From assembly GCA_903881665.1 (NCBI GenBank), contig CAIRUC010000125.1, forward strand, positions 27,975 through 91,974: a DNA stretch of 64,000 nucleotides. Direction: 5' to 3'. Made by a program: the position numbers and the translations under genes. The notes beneath the pieces were generated by a model. That model saw nothing but the letters and a program-made list of their open reading frames with translations, was not told the DNA's origin and made no database searches. Source of the DNA: an uncultured Bacteroidota bacterium (GTDB taxonomy: Bacteria > Bacteroidota > Bacteroidia > AKYH767-A > OLB10). How positions within the stretch are numbered: position 1 is the first letter of the stretch; every line of letters starts with the position of its first letter. Positions 1 through 7,473 of the stretch are shown piece after piece.

Positions 1-587
1 GGGTTTTCGTCGGTTGAAAAATTCTGTGTTGTTTTTAATCGATAAGAAACCACAGCTAACAAATCGTCGATAGCCCTTATCGCTTCTTGTTCTACTTTGT
101 TTTTACGCCGCTTTTCGATATAGAACTCGGGGTTAACATTGAGGGTTTCATGGCTATGCTTGATATACTCACCATAAATAATATCAAGGAGTTCGAAATG
201 CTCGATTGATTCGGTGTCTTTTTCAGCCCGGCGCAAATAGTAACGAGCTTCTTGTAACATATTACGGCTGGAAAAGTATCGATATAAAGCCATCATATGA
301 CAGGCATGAATAAATGCATCTTCCTCATAATGCAACGTCGAAAGCGCTTTGTTTACCTCCTTCAACAAGCGATTCTTTAACCGGTACCAAGGATTTTTAC
401 CTGCACTAGGATATAGCATCTGTGACAAATCATCTTCATTAGGCTCGTCGACTTTAGATTTGCGATAAGCATCGAATAATTTAAGGTCCTTTCTGTCATG
501 TTCGTGAGTGGTGCGGCCAGCAAACAACTTATAATAGCGAACCTGTTCCTTCGAAAGACCTTTGATCAATTTAGCTAAATGATCCAT
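1..587 (-). CDS. Hypothetical helical protein, N-terminal part (cut by window edge)
   Basis: An open frame runs on the minus strand from an ATG at 587 to the window edge with no stop, about 195 codons; it is missing from the ORF track because its stop lies outside. It begins MDHLAKLIKGLSKEQVRYYK and is rich in charged and aromatic residues, with helix-like stretches such as LQEARYYLRRAEK that resemble TPR-like alpha-solenoids. There is no signal peptide or TM segment, so it is probably cytoplasmic. It is transcribed divergently from the T9SS gene at 682. I do not recognise a function. Its reality rests on the long open frame and protein-like composition. Confidence 0.75.
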   Translation of the reverse strand, partial: MDHLAKLIKGLSKEQVRYYKLFAGRTTHEHDRKDLKLFDAYRKSKVDEPNEDDLSQMLYPSAGKNPWYRLKNRLLKEVNKALSTLHYEEDAFIHACHMMALYRYFSSRNMLQEARYYLRRAEKDTESIEHFELLDIIYGEYIKHSHETLNVNPEFYIEKRRKNKVEQEAIRAIDDLLAVVSYRLKTTQNFSTDEN

Positions 588-626
588 TTGTATTATTTTG
601 AATACGTAAGATTACTAAAAAAATCA

Positions 627-658
627 TTTCGCGCGAAGTATTTTTCTCATTAGTTTTG
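627..658 (+). promoter_or_regulatory. Candidate Bacteroidota promoter for the T9SS gene
   Basis: TAGTTTTG at 651-658 matches the Bacteroidota -7 consensus TAnnTTTG. A weaker TTTC box lies 20 nt upstream at 627-630, and the ATG at 682 is 23 nt downstream. A perfect 10-bp palindrome, TTCGCGCGAA (628-637), sits between the two divergent genes and could be a regulator site. Pattern match only. Confidence 0.4.
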
Positions 659-681
659 ATTTTGACCAAGACTCGCCCTTT

Positions 682-1362
682 ATGATACGTCGCCTAAAAC
701 AACTATTAATTCTACTTTTATTCGTTATGTGTTCTATAACGTCTAAAGGGCAAATGGCTAATTTACAGATATATGCGCTTGTTAATTTTCCTGATACAGT
801 AAGCACTGGCGACTATATTCCAGTTCATGTAATTGTTTATAATGTTGGGAACACCCCTTATCAGGGCCCACTTCAAATAGCAATGGGGGCGTGGGGAACT
901 ACCACATTTCTATATTTTAACAACACCCCTATTTTGATCCTGCCGAATGATACTATTTCGTTAGTTAGCTCATTGGGGTTCTATGTCGACTCCACCTTTT
1001 TCCGCCAAGGGAATAATGTGGTAGTAGTATGGCCGTATTCGTCTCAACTTGTTACCTATACTTCCACTATTGTAAATATCTGGTATAACGACTTAACCGT
1101 TGGAATTAAAGACCCACAAACAATTAACCACCTTCAAGCATACCCTAATCCTGCGAATGATGAATTGATGATTCATAGCAGCGAGGAACTTATTGAAGAC
1201 GTAAGAATATGGAGTGTTACTGGTCAGTTAATGCAAATTAACCATTATGACGGGGGCGCAGATTTGAAGTTGTCGTTGCAGGATTTAATGGCAGGATACT
1301 ATACGGTTGAAATATCCTCTCTTTCAAAGCATGTTCGTCGTCTGAAAATAATTGTACAGTAA
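682..1362 (+). CDS. Small secreted protein with T9SS type A sorting domain
   Basis: 226 aa. It starts with a signal peptide (MIRRLKQLLILLLFVMC, cleavage near SKGQ). The middle, about residues 25-140, looks like a beta-sandwich (CARDB/Ig-like: NVGNTPYQGP...). The last 75 residues show the classic T9SS C-terminal domain, starting HLQAYPNPANDEL and ending RRLKIIVQ, which targets the protein across the outer membrane. No catalytic motif is visible; an adhesive or structural role is possible but unproven. It is monocistronic, with a convergent hairpin between it and rpiB. Confidence 0.8.
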   Translation: MIRRLKQLLILLLFVMCSITSKGQMANLQIYALVNFPDTVSTGDYIPVHVIVYNVGNTPYQGPLQIAMGAWGTTTFLYFNNTPILILPNDTISLVSSLGFYVDSTFFRQGNNVVVVWPYSSQLVTYTSTIVNIWYNDLTVGIKDPQTINHLQAYPNPANDELMIHSSEELIEDVRIWSVTGQLMQINHYDGGADLKLSLQDLMAGYYTVEISSLSKHVRRLKIIVQ

Positions 1363-1383
1363 ACCAAAACAAGTGTTGACCGA

Positions 1384-1418
1384 ATAACGGTCTCGGCCCA
1401 ATGGGACGGGACCGTTAT
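1384..1418. terminator. Bidirectional hairpin between the T9SS gene and rpiB
   Basis: ATAACGGTC (1384-1392) pairs perfectly with GACCGTTAT (1410-1418). A small CCC/GGG stem lies in the loop, and T-rich or A-rich flanks lie on either side. It sits between convergent genes 682-1362 and 1428-1859, so it probably terminates both. Confidence 0.5.
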
Positions 1419-1427
1419 CATTTTAGG

Positions 1428-1859
1428 TTAAAGGCGAGCAATTTTATCAACGCGATTCTGGTGTCGGCCGCCTTCAAAAGTCGATTTTAAAAATGAATCT
1501 AAAATCAAAATGGCATTTGCAATAGTAACAAAACGAGCAGGAAGACATACGATATTAGCATCATTGTGTTGTCTCGCCAATTGTGAAATCTCGGGGGTCC
1601 AACATAAGGCAGCGCGAATTTGCTGATGCTTATTGGCAGCAATACAAACTCCGTTAGCGCTACCGCACAACAAAACACCCAACGAACCATGATGAGCTTC
1701 CACTGCTGTAGCTACGGCATGTGCATAATCGGGATAATCAACACTATCATTACTAAAAGTACCCTTATCCTCACAATCATAGCCGTGCTTTTTTAAATAT
1801 TCGAGAAGAGCGGTTTTCATCTCGAAACCTGCGTGATCGGAACCAATATAAAGTGACAT
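1428..1859 (-). CDS. rpiB: Ribose-5-phosphate isomerase B
   Basis: 143 aa, the normal length for RpiB/LacAB isomerases, which interconvert ribose 5-phosphate and ribulose 5-phosphate in the non-oxidative pentose phosphate pathway. Family signatures are present: N-terminal IGSDHAGFEMK, the catalytic-cysteine loop LLCGSANGVCIAANK (Cys65), a WTPEISQLARQHNDANI segment and C-terminal GGRHQNRVDKI. It is cytoplasmic and a single-gene unit. A CAAAGTTA on the plus strand at 1882-1889 (TAACTTTG on the coding strand) is a plausible -7 promoter box just upstream. Confidence 0.93.
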   Translation of the reverse strand: MSLYIGSDHAGFEMKTALLEYLKKHGYDCEDKGTFSNDSVDYPDYAHAVATAVEAHHGSLGVLLCGSANGVCIAANKHQQIRAALCWTPEISQLARQHNDANIVCLPARFVTIANAILILDSFLKSTFEGGRHQNRVDKIARL

Positions 1860-1881
1860 AATTTCTATTTTTTGAATGGGT

Positions 1882-1889
1882 CAAAGTTA
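1882..1889 (-). promoter_or_regulatory. Candidate -7 box of rpiB
   Basis: The minus strand reads TAACTTTG, matching TAnnTTTG, 23 nt before the rpiB ATG. No convincing TTTG -33 box was found at the expected distance, so this is tentative. Confidence 0.3.
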
Positions 1890-2055
1890 AAGGTTATCGT
1901 AAGAAAAAACCTAAGGTTAGTCTTGAAATTTAAAAATCCCCTTCCTGCATTAATAGAAATCTGTTCCATATTGGAGTGGCGAATCAAAACACTATTCCAG
2001 CTAAATTTATGGGGATAAATAAAGGCAATGGATTTGTTAATTTTATTTGGAAATA

Positions 2056-2670
2056 TTAAGGATTACATTTTGCGTGAGGAAGGCGTTTGATGAGCTCGGT
2101 TTTATAATAACCATCAATGCCTAAACTACATAAGCTATCGGCTTCGTCTATCCGAAGAAAACCATCAGCAGAGATTATTTTTTCATTCAAATGAATTTCG
2201 GTGATTTCACCAATCACTAAAAACGTATCATTCATTCGAATAGGAATAATTTCTTTAAAAGTACATCCATACTTTATTCTACTTTCTTTCACATAAGGAG
2301 CTGGAAAAGTTTCAGAATATTCAGGCGTTAGCTGCGCGGCATCAAACTCACTCACATCTTTGGGGTATTTTGCGCTAGTATGGTGTGCAGCATCTATGAG
2401 TTCGGAGTGGATGTGATTGATGGTAAAAAAGCCAGAAGCTTGGATGTTAGCGATAGTATGTGGGGCTGCAGCTAAGGGCCGATTGATAAACCCAATAAGC
2501 GCCGGATCGGCACCTAAATGGACAATATTTGAGAAGATAGCTAGATTTGTCTGTTTTAAATGACTGATAGAGCCAATTAAACTTACACTCTTAAAGCCAC
2601 TGAGAGAGTTGATCAGATTGGCTCGGTAAAAACGATCGTAGCGGGAAAGATCGTTAGAAGAAATTTTCAT
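2056..2670 (-). CDS. Flavin reductase family protein (FMN-binding split barrel)
   Basis: 204 aa. The sequence fits the FMN-binding split beta-barrel flavin reductase family: GFKSVSLIGSISHLKQTNLAIFS, then HLGADPALIGFINRP and AAPHTIANIQASGFFTINHI, which together form the flavin and dimer core. Family members reduce FMN/FAD with NAD(P)H or act on small aromatic or quinone substrates; the substrate here cannot be read. There is no signal peptide, so it is cytoplasmic. It is a lone gene, with an AT-rich tract separating it from the next gene. Confidence 0.85.
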   Translation of the reverse strand: MKISSNDLSRYDRFYRANLINSLSGFKSVSLIGSISHLKQTNLAIFSNIVHLGADPALIGFINRPLAAAPHTIANIQASGFFTINHIHSELIDAAHHTSAKYPKDVSEFDAAQLTPEYSETFPAPYVKESRIKYGCTFKEIIPIRMNDTFLVIGEITEIHLNEKIISADGFLRIDEADSLCSLGIDGYYKTELIKRLPHAKCNP

Positions 2671-2862
2671 TTAGCGAGGTGCTTTCTTCCATAACAAGCG
2701 AAACCTATGATCGTTTCGAATTGCTTTTCAAAAGCCTACGAAGGTATCATTCTGTTTTCAAAAAAATGCTTTTCTAAAAAATTAAATATCCGATATTAAA
2801 TAATTGCAAATGTATAATGAATTGAGTATTCAAGAGATTTGCCCATAAAATTTATACGATTA

Positions 2863-3939
2863 ATGGTAAAACGAAAGCAAAACTCATCAACTGTACTTTT
2901 TCAAAATGCAGTAAATTTAATTAATGCTGCAAAAAATCAGGTTTACAAGCAAACGAATAGTATAATTGTTTTTACCTACTATTATTTAGGTAAAATAATA
3001 ATAGATTCGGAACAAAATGGAAATCAAAAGGCAATAAATGGAGATGAAACTATTATACAATTGAGCAAAAAATTAACACGCAAATTTGGAAATGGATACT
3101 CGAAAAGAAACCTTGAATTAATGCGGCTTTTTTACGTAACATATAGAGCTAGAAAAACAGAAAAAGCAATTGCGCAGACACTGTCTGCGCAATTTGAAAA
3201 TAATAAAGTAGCCATAGTAAATACATTTAAGTTATTTGTAAATCGAATGCCGTTATCATGGTCAATTTATGGTTTATTGTTACGAATAAAAAATGATGAT
3301 GAAAGATCCTTCTATGAAATAGAAACGAAACAAGGAAATTGGAGTGTGAGAGAACTGCAAAGACAAATCGACTCTGGATTATTTGAAAGATTTATTTTAA
3401 GTAAAGATAAAAAGCAAGTAAAGGCACTTGCTAAAAAAGGACAAATAATACAGAAACCTGAAGAGTTAATAAAATCACATTATATATTAGATTTTTTAGG
3501 CCTTAATGAGAAATCGGTGTATAATGAATCGGATCTTGAATGTGCTATTATAGGTAGAATTGAGCAGTTTTTACTAGAAATGGGAAAAGGGGGTTTATTT
3601 CAAGGAAGGCAATTAAGGCTAAGAAATGAATCTGATAATTTTTATGTTGACCTTGTATTATATAACAGAATTCTAAAATGTTTTGTATTGATAGAACTAA
3701 AGATCGGTAAGCTTCGTCATCAAGATATTGGACAAATGCAGATGTACGTGAATTACTTCGACCGCTTTGTAAAGGAAAGGAACGAGCGAGCAACCATAGG
3801 GATTATCATTTGTAAGAATAAAAATAATTCAATGGTTGAAATCACGTTGCCAAAAACTAATAAAACAATTTTTGCCAAGGAGTATAAACTATACCTACCC
3901 ACAAAGGCTTCATTAATAAAATTAGTGGGGGCTAGCTAA
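2863..3939 (+). CDS. DUF1016/YhcG-type PDDEXK nuclease domain protein
   Basis: 358 aa from the ATG at 2863; the track starts at a TTG at 2839, which is less likely. The N-terminal DUF1016_N helical region (GDETIIQLSKKLTRKFGNGYSKRNLELMRLFY) is followed by the hallmark LSWSIYGLLLRI...SFYE and WSVRELQRQIDSGLFER blocks. The C-terminal nuclease fold has FYVDLVLYNRILKCFVLIELKIGKL (the D...ExK active site) and DIGQMQMYVNYFDR. Family members are linked to restriction-like or mobile-element functions. The gene is markedly more AT-rich than its neighbours and stands alone, which suggests horizontal acquisition. A 27-bp perfect palindrome interrupts a variable region of the reading frame. Confidence 0.88.
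   Translation: MVKRKQNSSTVLFQNAVNLINAAKNQVYKQTNSIIVFTYYYLGKIIIDSEQNGNQKAINGDETIIQLSKKLTRKFGNGYSKRNLELMRLFYVTYRARKTEKAIAQTLSAQFENNKVAIVNTFKLFVNRMPLSWSIYGLLLRIKNDDERSFYEIETKQGNWSVRELQRQIDSGLFERFILSKDKKQVKALAKKGQIIQKPEELIKSHYILDFLGLNEKSVYNESDLECAIIGRIEQFLLEMGKGGLFQGRQLRLRNESDNFYVDLVLYNRILKCFVLIELKIGKLRHQDIGQMQMYVNYFDRFVKERNERATIGIIICKNKNNSMVEITLPKTNKTIFAKEYKLYLPTKASLIKLVGAS
3168..3194. repeat. 27-bp perfect palindrome inside the DUF1016 gene
   Basis: AATTGCGCAGACA (3168-3180), a central C, then TGTCTGCGCAATT (3182-3194): 13-bp arms with no mismatch, encoding IAQTLSAQF in frame. It falls in a segment that separates the N-terminal domain from the conserved LSWS block. Confidence 0.9.
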
Positions 3940-4031
3940 AAAACAATGATTGAGGTGATGAATGGCTGATTGTGTGATAAACGGAAACAAGGCTTCATGC
4001 CGCAATTCGTTTTAATTTAAAACAATATAAG

Positions 4032-4065
4032 GGGATAATGTGCCGGTCTGCTAATGGGATAATGT
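4032..4065. repeat. Paired GGGATAATGT direct repeats, possible insertion-element remnant
   Basis: GGGATAATGT occurs at 4032-4041 and again at 4056-4065, 24 bp apart, in otherwise non-coding DNA just after the DUF1016 gene. Multiple terminal repeats of about this spacing are a feature of IS21-family ends. No transposase gene is present, so this can only be a remnant or coincidence. Confidence 0.35.
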
Positions 4066-4141
4066 ACTAACTCTACACTCTTATACTGTTTTTAGTTTTG
4101 ATTTTCAATATATTATAAAATTATTAATTCGAAAAGGCATC

Positions 4142-4164
4142 AATACATAAGTTTCTGATGTATT
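4142..4164. promoter_or_regulatory. Candidate PadR operator
   Basis: AATACAT (4142-4148) and ATGTATT (4158-4164) form an inverted repeat with a 9-nt spacer, followed by another ATGTATTT a few bases on, 28-50 bp before the padR ATG. PadR-family repressors typically bind ATGT/ACAT dyads and repress their own operons, so this is a good autoregulatory candidate. Confidence 0.45.
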
Positions 4165-4191
4165 ATTGCGTTATGTATTTAAATTCTGATC

Positions 4192-4533
4192 ATGAATTAC
4201 TCTTCTGAGCTTATAAAAGGCACTTTAAAAACCATCATCCTCAAGTTGCTAAAGGATAATAGCCGCATGTACGGTTATGAAATCACACAAAAGGTAAAGG
4301 ACCTAACAGCGGGTAAAATTCAACTAACCGAAGGCGCTTTATATCCTACACTTCATGCCTTAGAAGCGGATGGTATTCTCACCACCGAAACTGAATATAT
4401 CGGAAAACGTGTACGAAAATATTACTCGCTAAGCAGCGAAGGAAATAAAGTTTCGGACGAAAAAGTAAACGAGTTTGCTGATTTCATCAATACAATGAAA
4501 TTTTTACTCGACATTAAAACCGGCATTGCATAA
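4192..4533 (+). CDS. PadR family transcriptional regulator
   Basis: 113 aa, typical of short (subfamily 2) PadR proteins. The winged-helix core is clear: LKTIILKLLKDNSRMYGYEITQKVKDLT, then ITEGALYPTLHALEADGILT-like text (LTEGALYPTLHALEADGIL) and the wing residues RVRKYYSLSSEGN. It probably represses its own operon through the ATACAT/ATGTAT dyad upstream. Its stop codon is directly followed by the ATG of the membrane-protein gene, so the two are translationally coupled. PadR regulators paired with a small membrane protein are a common arrangement; the inducer is unknown. Confidence 0.92.
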   Translation: MNYSSELIKGTLKTIILKLLKDNSRMYGYEITQKVKDLTAGKIQLTEGALYPTLHALEADGILTTETEYIGKRVRKYYSLSSEGNKVSDEKVNEFADFINTMKFLLDIKTGIA

Positions 4534-5679
4534 ATGTATACGCTCTCGGATACTCAAATTGATTTTATACTCAACGACATTAGACGTAATGGCGTAGAGC
4601 TGGAGGACCTGCGGTCAAACCTCCTGGATCATATTTGTTGCATCATAGAGCAGAATCTCGAGGATAACGGAGACTTCGAGCAATTTTATTTCTCCACCAG
4701 AAAAATGTTTTATAAACATCATCTTAAAGAAATAGAAGAGGAAACAATATCTCTGATGACTTACAAAAACTATTACATGATGAAAAAAATAATGATAATT
4801 AGCGGAATAGTTTCCGTTGCCTTAATGACGATAGGCATCGTTCTTAAGTTTCAACATTGGCCCGGTGCTGGAGCTTGCATTGTATTGGGCGTAAGCATTA
4901 TAAGTTTAGTCTTTCTTCCTTTAATGTTCTTACTTAAAATTAAAGAACAAAATCAGTTAAAAGATAAAGCTCTTACCGGATTAGGTACGCTCTCAGCAAT
5001 ATGCTTAACCTTAGGTGTGCTCTTTAAAGTGATGCATTGGCCGGGTGCAAATATGCTATCAATTATAGCACTAGCATTTTTGATGTTTCTGTATTTACCG
5101 GTTTACTTCTTCTCCGGTATTCGGAATCCCGATACTAAAACAAATACAATCGTGAATGCAGTGCTTATTATAACTGCATGCGGCTTAATTCTAACCTTGG
5201 TTCGTTCTCCACAAGGGACCAAAATTATGGAAGCACAAATTACTGCAGATTATTTAATGATGGATAATATCCTGAAAACTGAACTGATTTTATTGAATAA
5301 ACATGCAGCGACTGATCCTCTTCTGGCAGATTCGTCCGCGGAAAAGGTGTTTACTATGTGTGAAAAAATGAAGGAGGAAATTATATTTATTGAAACCGGA
5401 AAGAAAAAAATAGATCCGAATTTAAATACATCACAGCAAATGATAGGCCTCACCGATTTCCACCAAATTATTGCTGATTATCCTAGTGTTAGCACCGTTT
5501 ACGAAGCGCTTAAAATAGCCGCCAAAGATTACAACATGAAATATACGAAAGAAGGGTTAGGCATTCATCGTATTGACATCGAGTCGCCAAATGACAAAGA
5601 CTATAAAACCTACGATGCCTTGAATCGATTAGTTAAATTGCAATTGTTTTTATTGCAGAACGAACGACAAAAGGAATAG
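4534..5679 (+). CDS. Membrane protein with two GldL-like HWPGA repeats, PadR partner
   Basis: 381 aa, beginning at the base after the padR stop. Residues 1-85 form a soluble helical domain (LSDTQIDFILNDIRRNG...LLDHICCIIEQ) like those on other PadR-linked membrane proteins. About residues 85-225 hold some five to six TM segments, with two copies of a GldL-like motif: LKFQHWPGAGACIVLG and FKVMHWPGANMLSII. The remaining 160 residues are predicted extracytoplasmic or cytoplasmic helices with no recognised motif. GldL is the T9SS motor protein, but this is not GldL itself (wrong context, duplicated motif). The function is unknown, perhaps envelope stress or sensing. Confidence 0.75.
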   Translation: MYTLSDTQIDFILNDIRRNGVELEDLRSNLLDHICCIIEQNLEDNGDFEQFYFSTRKMFYKHHLKEIEEETISLMTYKNYYMMKKIMIISGIVSVALMTIGIVLKFQHWPGAGACIVLGVSIISLVFLPLMFLLKIKEQNQLKDKALTGLGTLSAICLTLGVLFKVMHWPGANMLSIIALAFLMFLYLPVYFFSGIRNPDTKTNTIVNAVLIITACGLILTLVRSPQGTKIMEAQITADYLMMDNILKTELILLNKHAATDPLLADSSAEKVFTMCEKMKEEIIFIETGKKKIDPNLNTSQQMIGLTDFHQIIADYPSVSTVYEALKIAAKDYNMKYTKEGLGIHRIDIESPNDKDYKTYDALNRLVKLQLFLLQNERQKE

Positions 5680-5772
5680 GGGTTTGAGTATGTTTTTCTA
5701 TTAACAGAGGAGCTTAATTGGTCGTGGTATTTATTGGTTTTTCTGCACTAAAACTGTTCTGCTTTTAAAAGT

Positions 5773-5817
5773 ATCCTTGAAGTACGTTTGTTGAAACACA
5801 CTTCAAGGATTTTTTTA
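5773..5817 (+). terminator. Rho-independent terminator of the padR operon
   Basis: ATCCTTGAAGT pairs with ACTTCAAGGAT across a 16-nt loop and is followed by seven T. The rest of 5680-6081 is AT-rich with no gene seen; it should hold the promoter of the glucan operon, but I found no exact TAnnTTTG box. Confidence 0.8.
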
Positions 5818-6081
5818 TAACCATCGGGTTTTTCATTCTCTTTTTTTATCTTTCAGGCTATTCTTTTTTTATTCATAAAACAGTCTTTCTAGTCATTGGC
5901 TAAGGGCTTTTTAAACTCGCATTAAAGCTCTTTTTTGTTAACAATCCCTTTATTTGAGCTGTTTATAACAAATTAGTAGTCAATCGAGGTGATTACACCG
6001 AATTTTAGTGCATATATTTCTGTATTTCAATTGTTTATGCTTTATTATAATCTAATCGCATTTATTCCGATATTTGCAACT

Positions 6082-7473
6082 ATGACAAAGGTTATTGTAT
6101 TTATTACACTAAGTTATTTTTCTATCCGACGAACGTTACTCTTAATCGGGGTTTGTTGCTTTGTTTCTTTTTCGTTCGCTCAAACGTCCGTTGAAAAAAC
6201 GGCTAATGGATATTCCTTTATTCGTAATGGTAGTCCATATTATGTAAAGGGTGTTGGGGGTGAAGTAAATCTCGATAAAGCAGTTGCTATTGGAGCTAAC
6301 TCCATTCGTACTTGGGGGACAGAAAACGCTCAAGCCGTTTTAGATGAGGCACAAAAAAGGGGTTTAACTGTAATGCTTGGCATGTGGCTTCAGCATGAAC
6401 GTCATGGGTTCGACTATAACGATTCAGCTAAGGTTCGGAAGCAATTTGATTTTTATAAGTCGATCGTACTAAAATACAAAGACCATCCAGCCTTGCTAAT
6501 GTGGGGCATTGGGAATGAGCTCGATCTTCAATACACCAATACGAATGTATGGTATGCCGTGCAAGATCTTGCTAAGTTCATTCACGAGAATGATCCTAAT
6601 CATCCTACCTCTACTGTTACCGCAGGACTCGACTCCAGTGAAGTGCGCCTAATCTCTGAGCATGCTCCCGATATCGATGTATATTGCGTAAACACTTACG
6701 GCGATATCGCGAATGTGCCGGCTAATATCGATAAGTTCGGGTGGCATGGGCCGTATATGATTACTGAGTGGGGATGCAATGGATATTGGGAATCGCCAAC
6801 CACTGCTTGGAAAGTTTCTATTGAGCAAACAAGCACCGAAAAAAAGCAGGTGTTTTATGATCGTTATAATAATTACATTGCAGCTTCTAAATATAAATGC
6901 TTAGGTTCTTATGCTTTTTTGTGGGGCTCTAAACAGGAGTATACCGAAACATGGTTTGGATTATTTTCGAAAGATAATCTCCCAACTGAACCCGTTGATG
7001 CGCTTGAATCTCTTTTTACGGGCAAAGATCCTGCTACCGCCGGACCTACAATCGAAAGTATATTATTAGATGGTAAAGCGGCAAAGGATAATATTCACTT
7101 GAAAGCAGGAAATAAATATAGCGCTCAAGTATTGGCTGCCATTTCGGTAAACATGAAGCGCTCCTTTTCTGATTCTTCGCACACGCTTTCTTTCCATTGG
7201 AAAATCCTAAAGGAAAGCAGCGATAAAAAAAGTGGCGGCGATAAGGAAGAGGAGGCCACAGAAGTAGATGGTGGTTTCTCGAATACGAATTCGAGCAATG
7301 TTTTTTTTCGTATTCCCGAAACTGAAGGGACTTATCGTTTGTTTGTTTATGTTTATTTGAATGGGAAAGTCGCTTATGCAAATATTCCCTTCTATGCCGA
7401 TAAAAGAACAGAAGCCGATGGTCAGTCGCGGTTTATTGAGTTTAAACGTCAGTCAATGGATTCGTTTCACTAA
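6082..7473 (+). CDS. Secreted TIM-barrel glycoside hydrolase (clan GH-A, GH2/GH5-like)
   Basis: 463 aa from the ATG at 6082; the track's GTG start at 5989 would add an unlikely leader. A signal peptide (RRTLLLIGVCCFVSFSFAQ) is followed by a TIM barrel: YYVKGVGGEVNL, GANSIRTWGT, then ALLMWGIGNELD with the acid/base Glu (about E146) and YMITEWGCNGYW with the nucleophile Glu (about E229), the standard clan GH-A pair. A C-terminal beta-sandwich of about 110 residues follows. It probably cleaves beta-1,3-glucan, inferred mainly from the GH3 and GH16 neighbours. First gene of the operon; the next start codon overlaps its stop (TAATG). Confidence 0.8.
   Translation: MTKVIVFITLSYFSIRRTLLLIGVCCFVSFSFAQTSVEKTANGYSFIRNGSPYYVKGVGGEVNLDKAVAIGANSIRTWGTENAQAVLDEAQKRGLTVMLGMWLQHERHGFDYNDSAKVRKQFDFYKSIVLKYKDHPALLMWGIGNELDLQYTNTNVWYAVQDLAKFIHENDPNHPTSTVTAGLDSSEVRLISEHAPDIDVYCVNTYGDIANVPANIDKFGWHGPYMITEWGCNGYWESPTTAWKVSIEQTSTEKKQVFYDRYNNYIAASKYKCLGSYAFLWGSKQEYTETWFGLFSKDNLPTEPVDALESLFTGKDPATAGPTIESILLDGKAAKDNIHLKAGNKYSAQVLAAISVNMKRSFSDSSHTLSFHWKILKESSDKKSGGDKEEEATEVDGGFSNTNSSNVFFRIPETEGTYRLFVYVYLNGKVAYANIPFYADKRTEADGQSRFIEFKRQSMDSFH

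Noticed and set aside
624-806. 60-aa minus-strand ORF
   Set aside because: Overlaps the start and signal peptide of the T9SS gene at 682 on the other strand; no protein-like features.
4534-5679. GldL itself
   Set aside because: Two HWPGA motifs, an extra N-terminal helical domain, and no gldK/gldM neighbours; only a related TM motif.
7046-7381. 111-aa minus-strand ORF
   Set aside because: Antisense shadow of the GH-A enzyme gene; composition is not protein-like.
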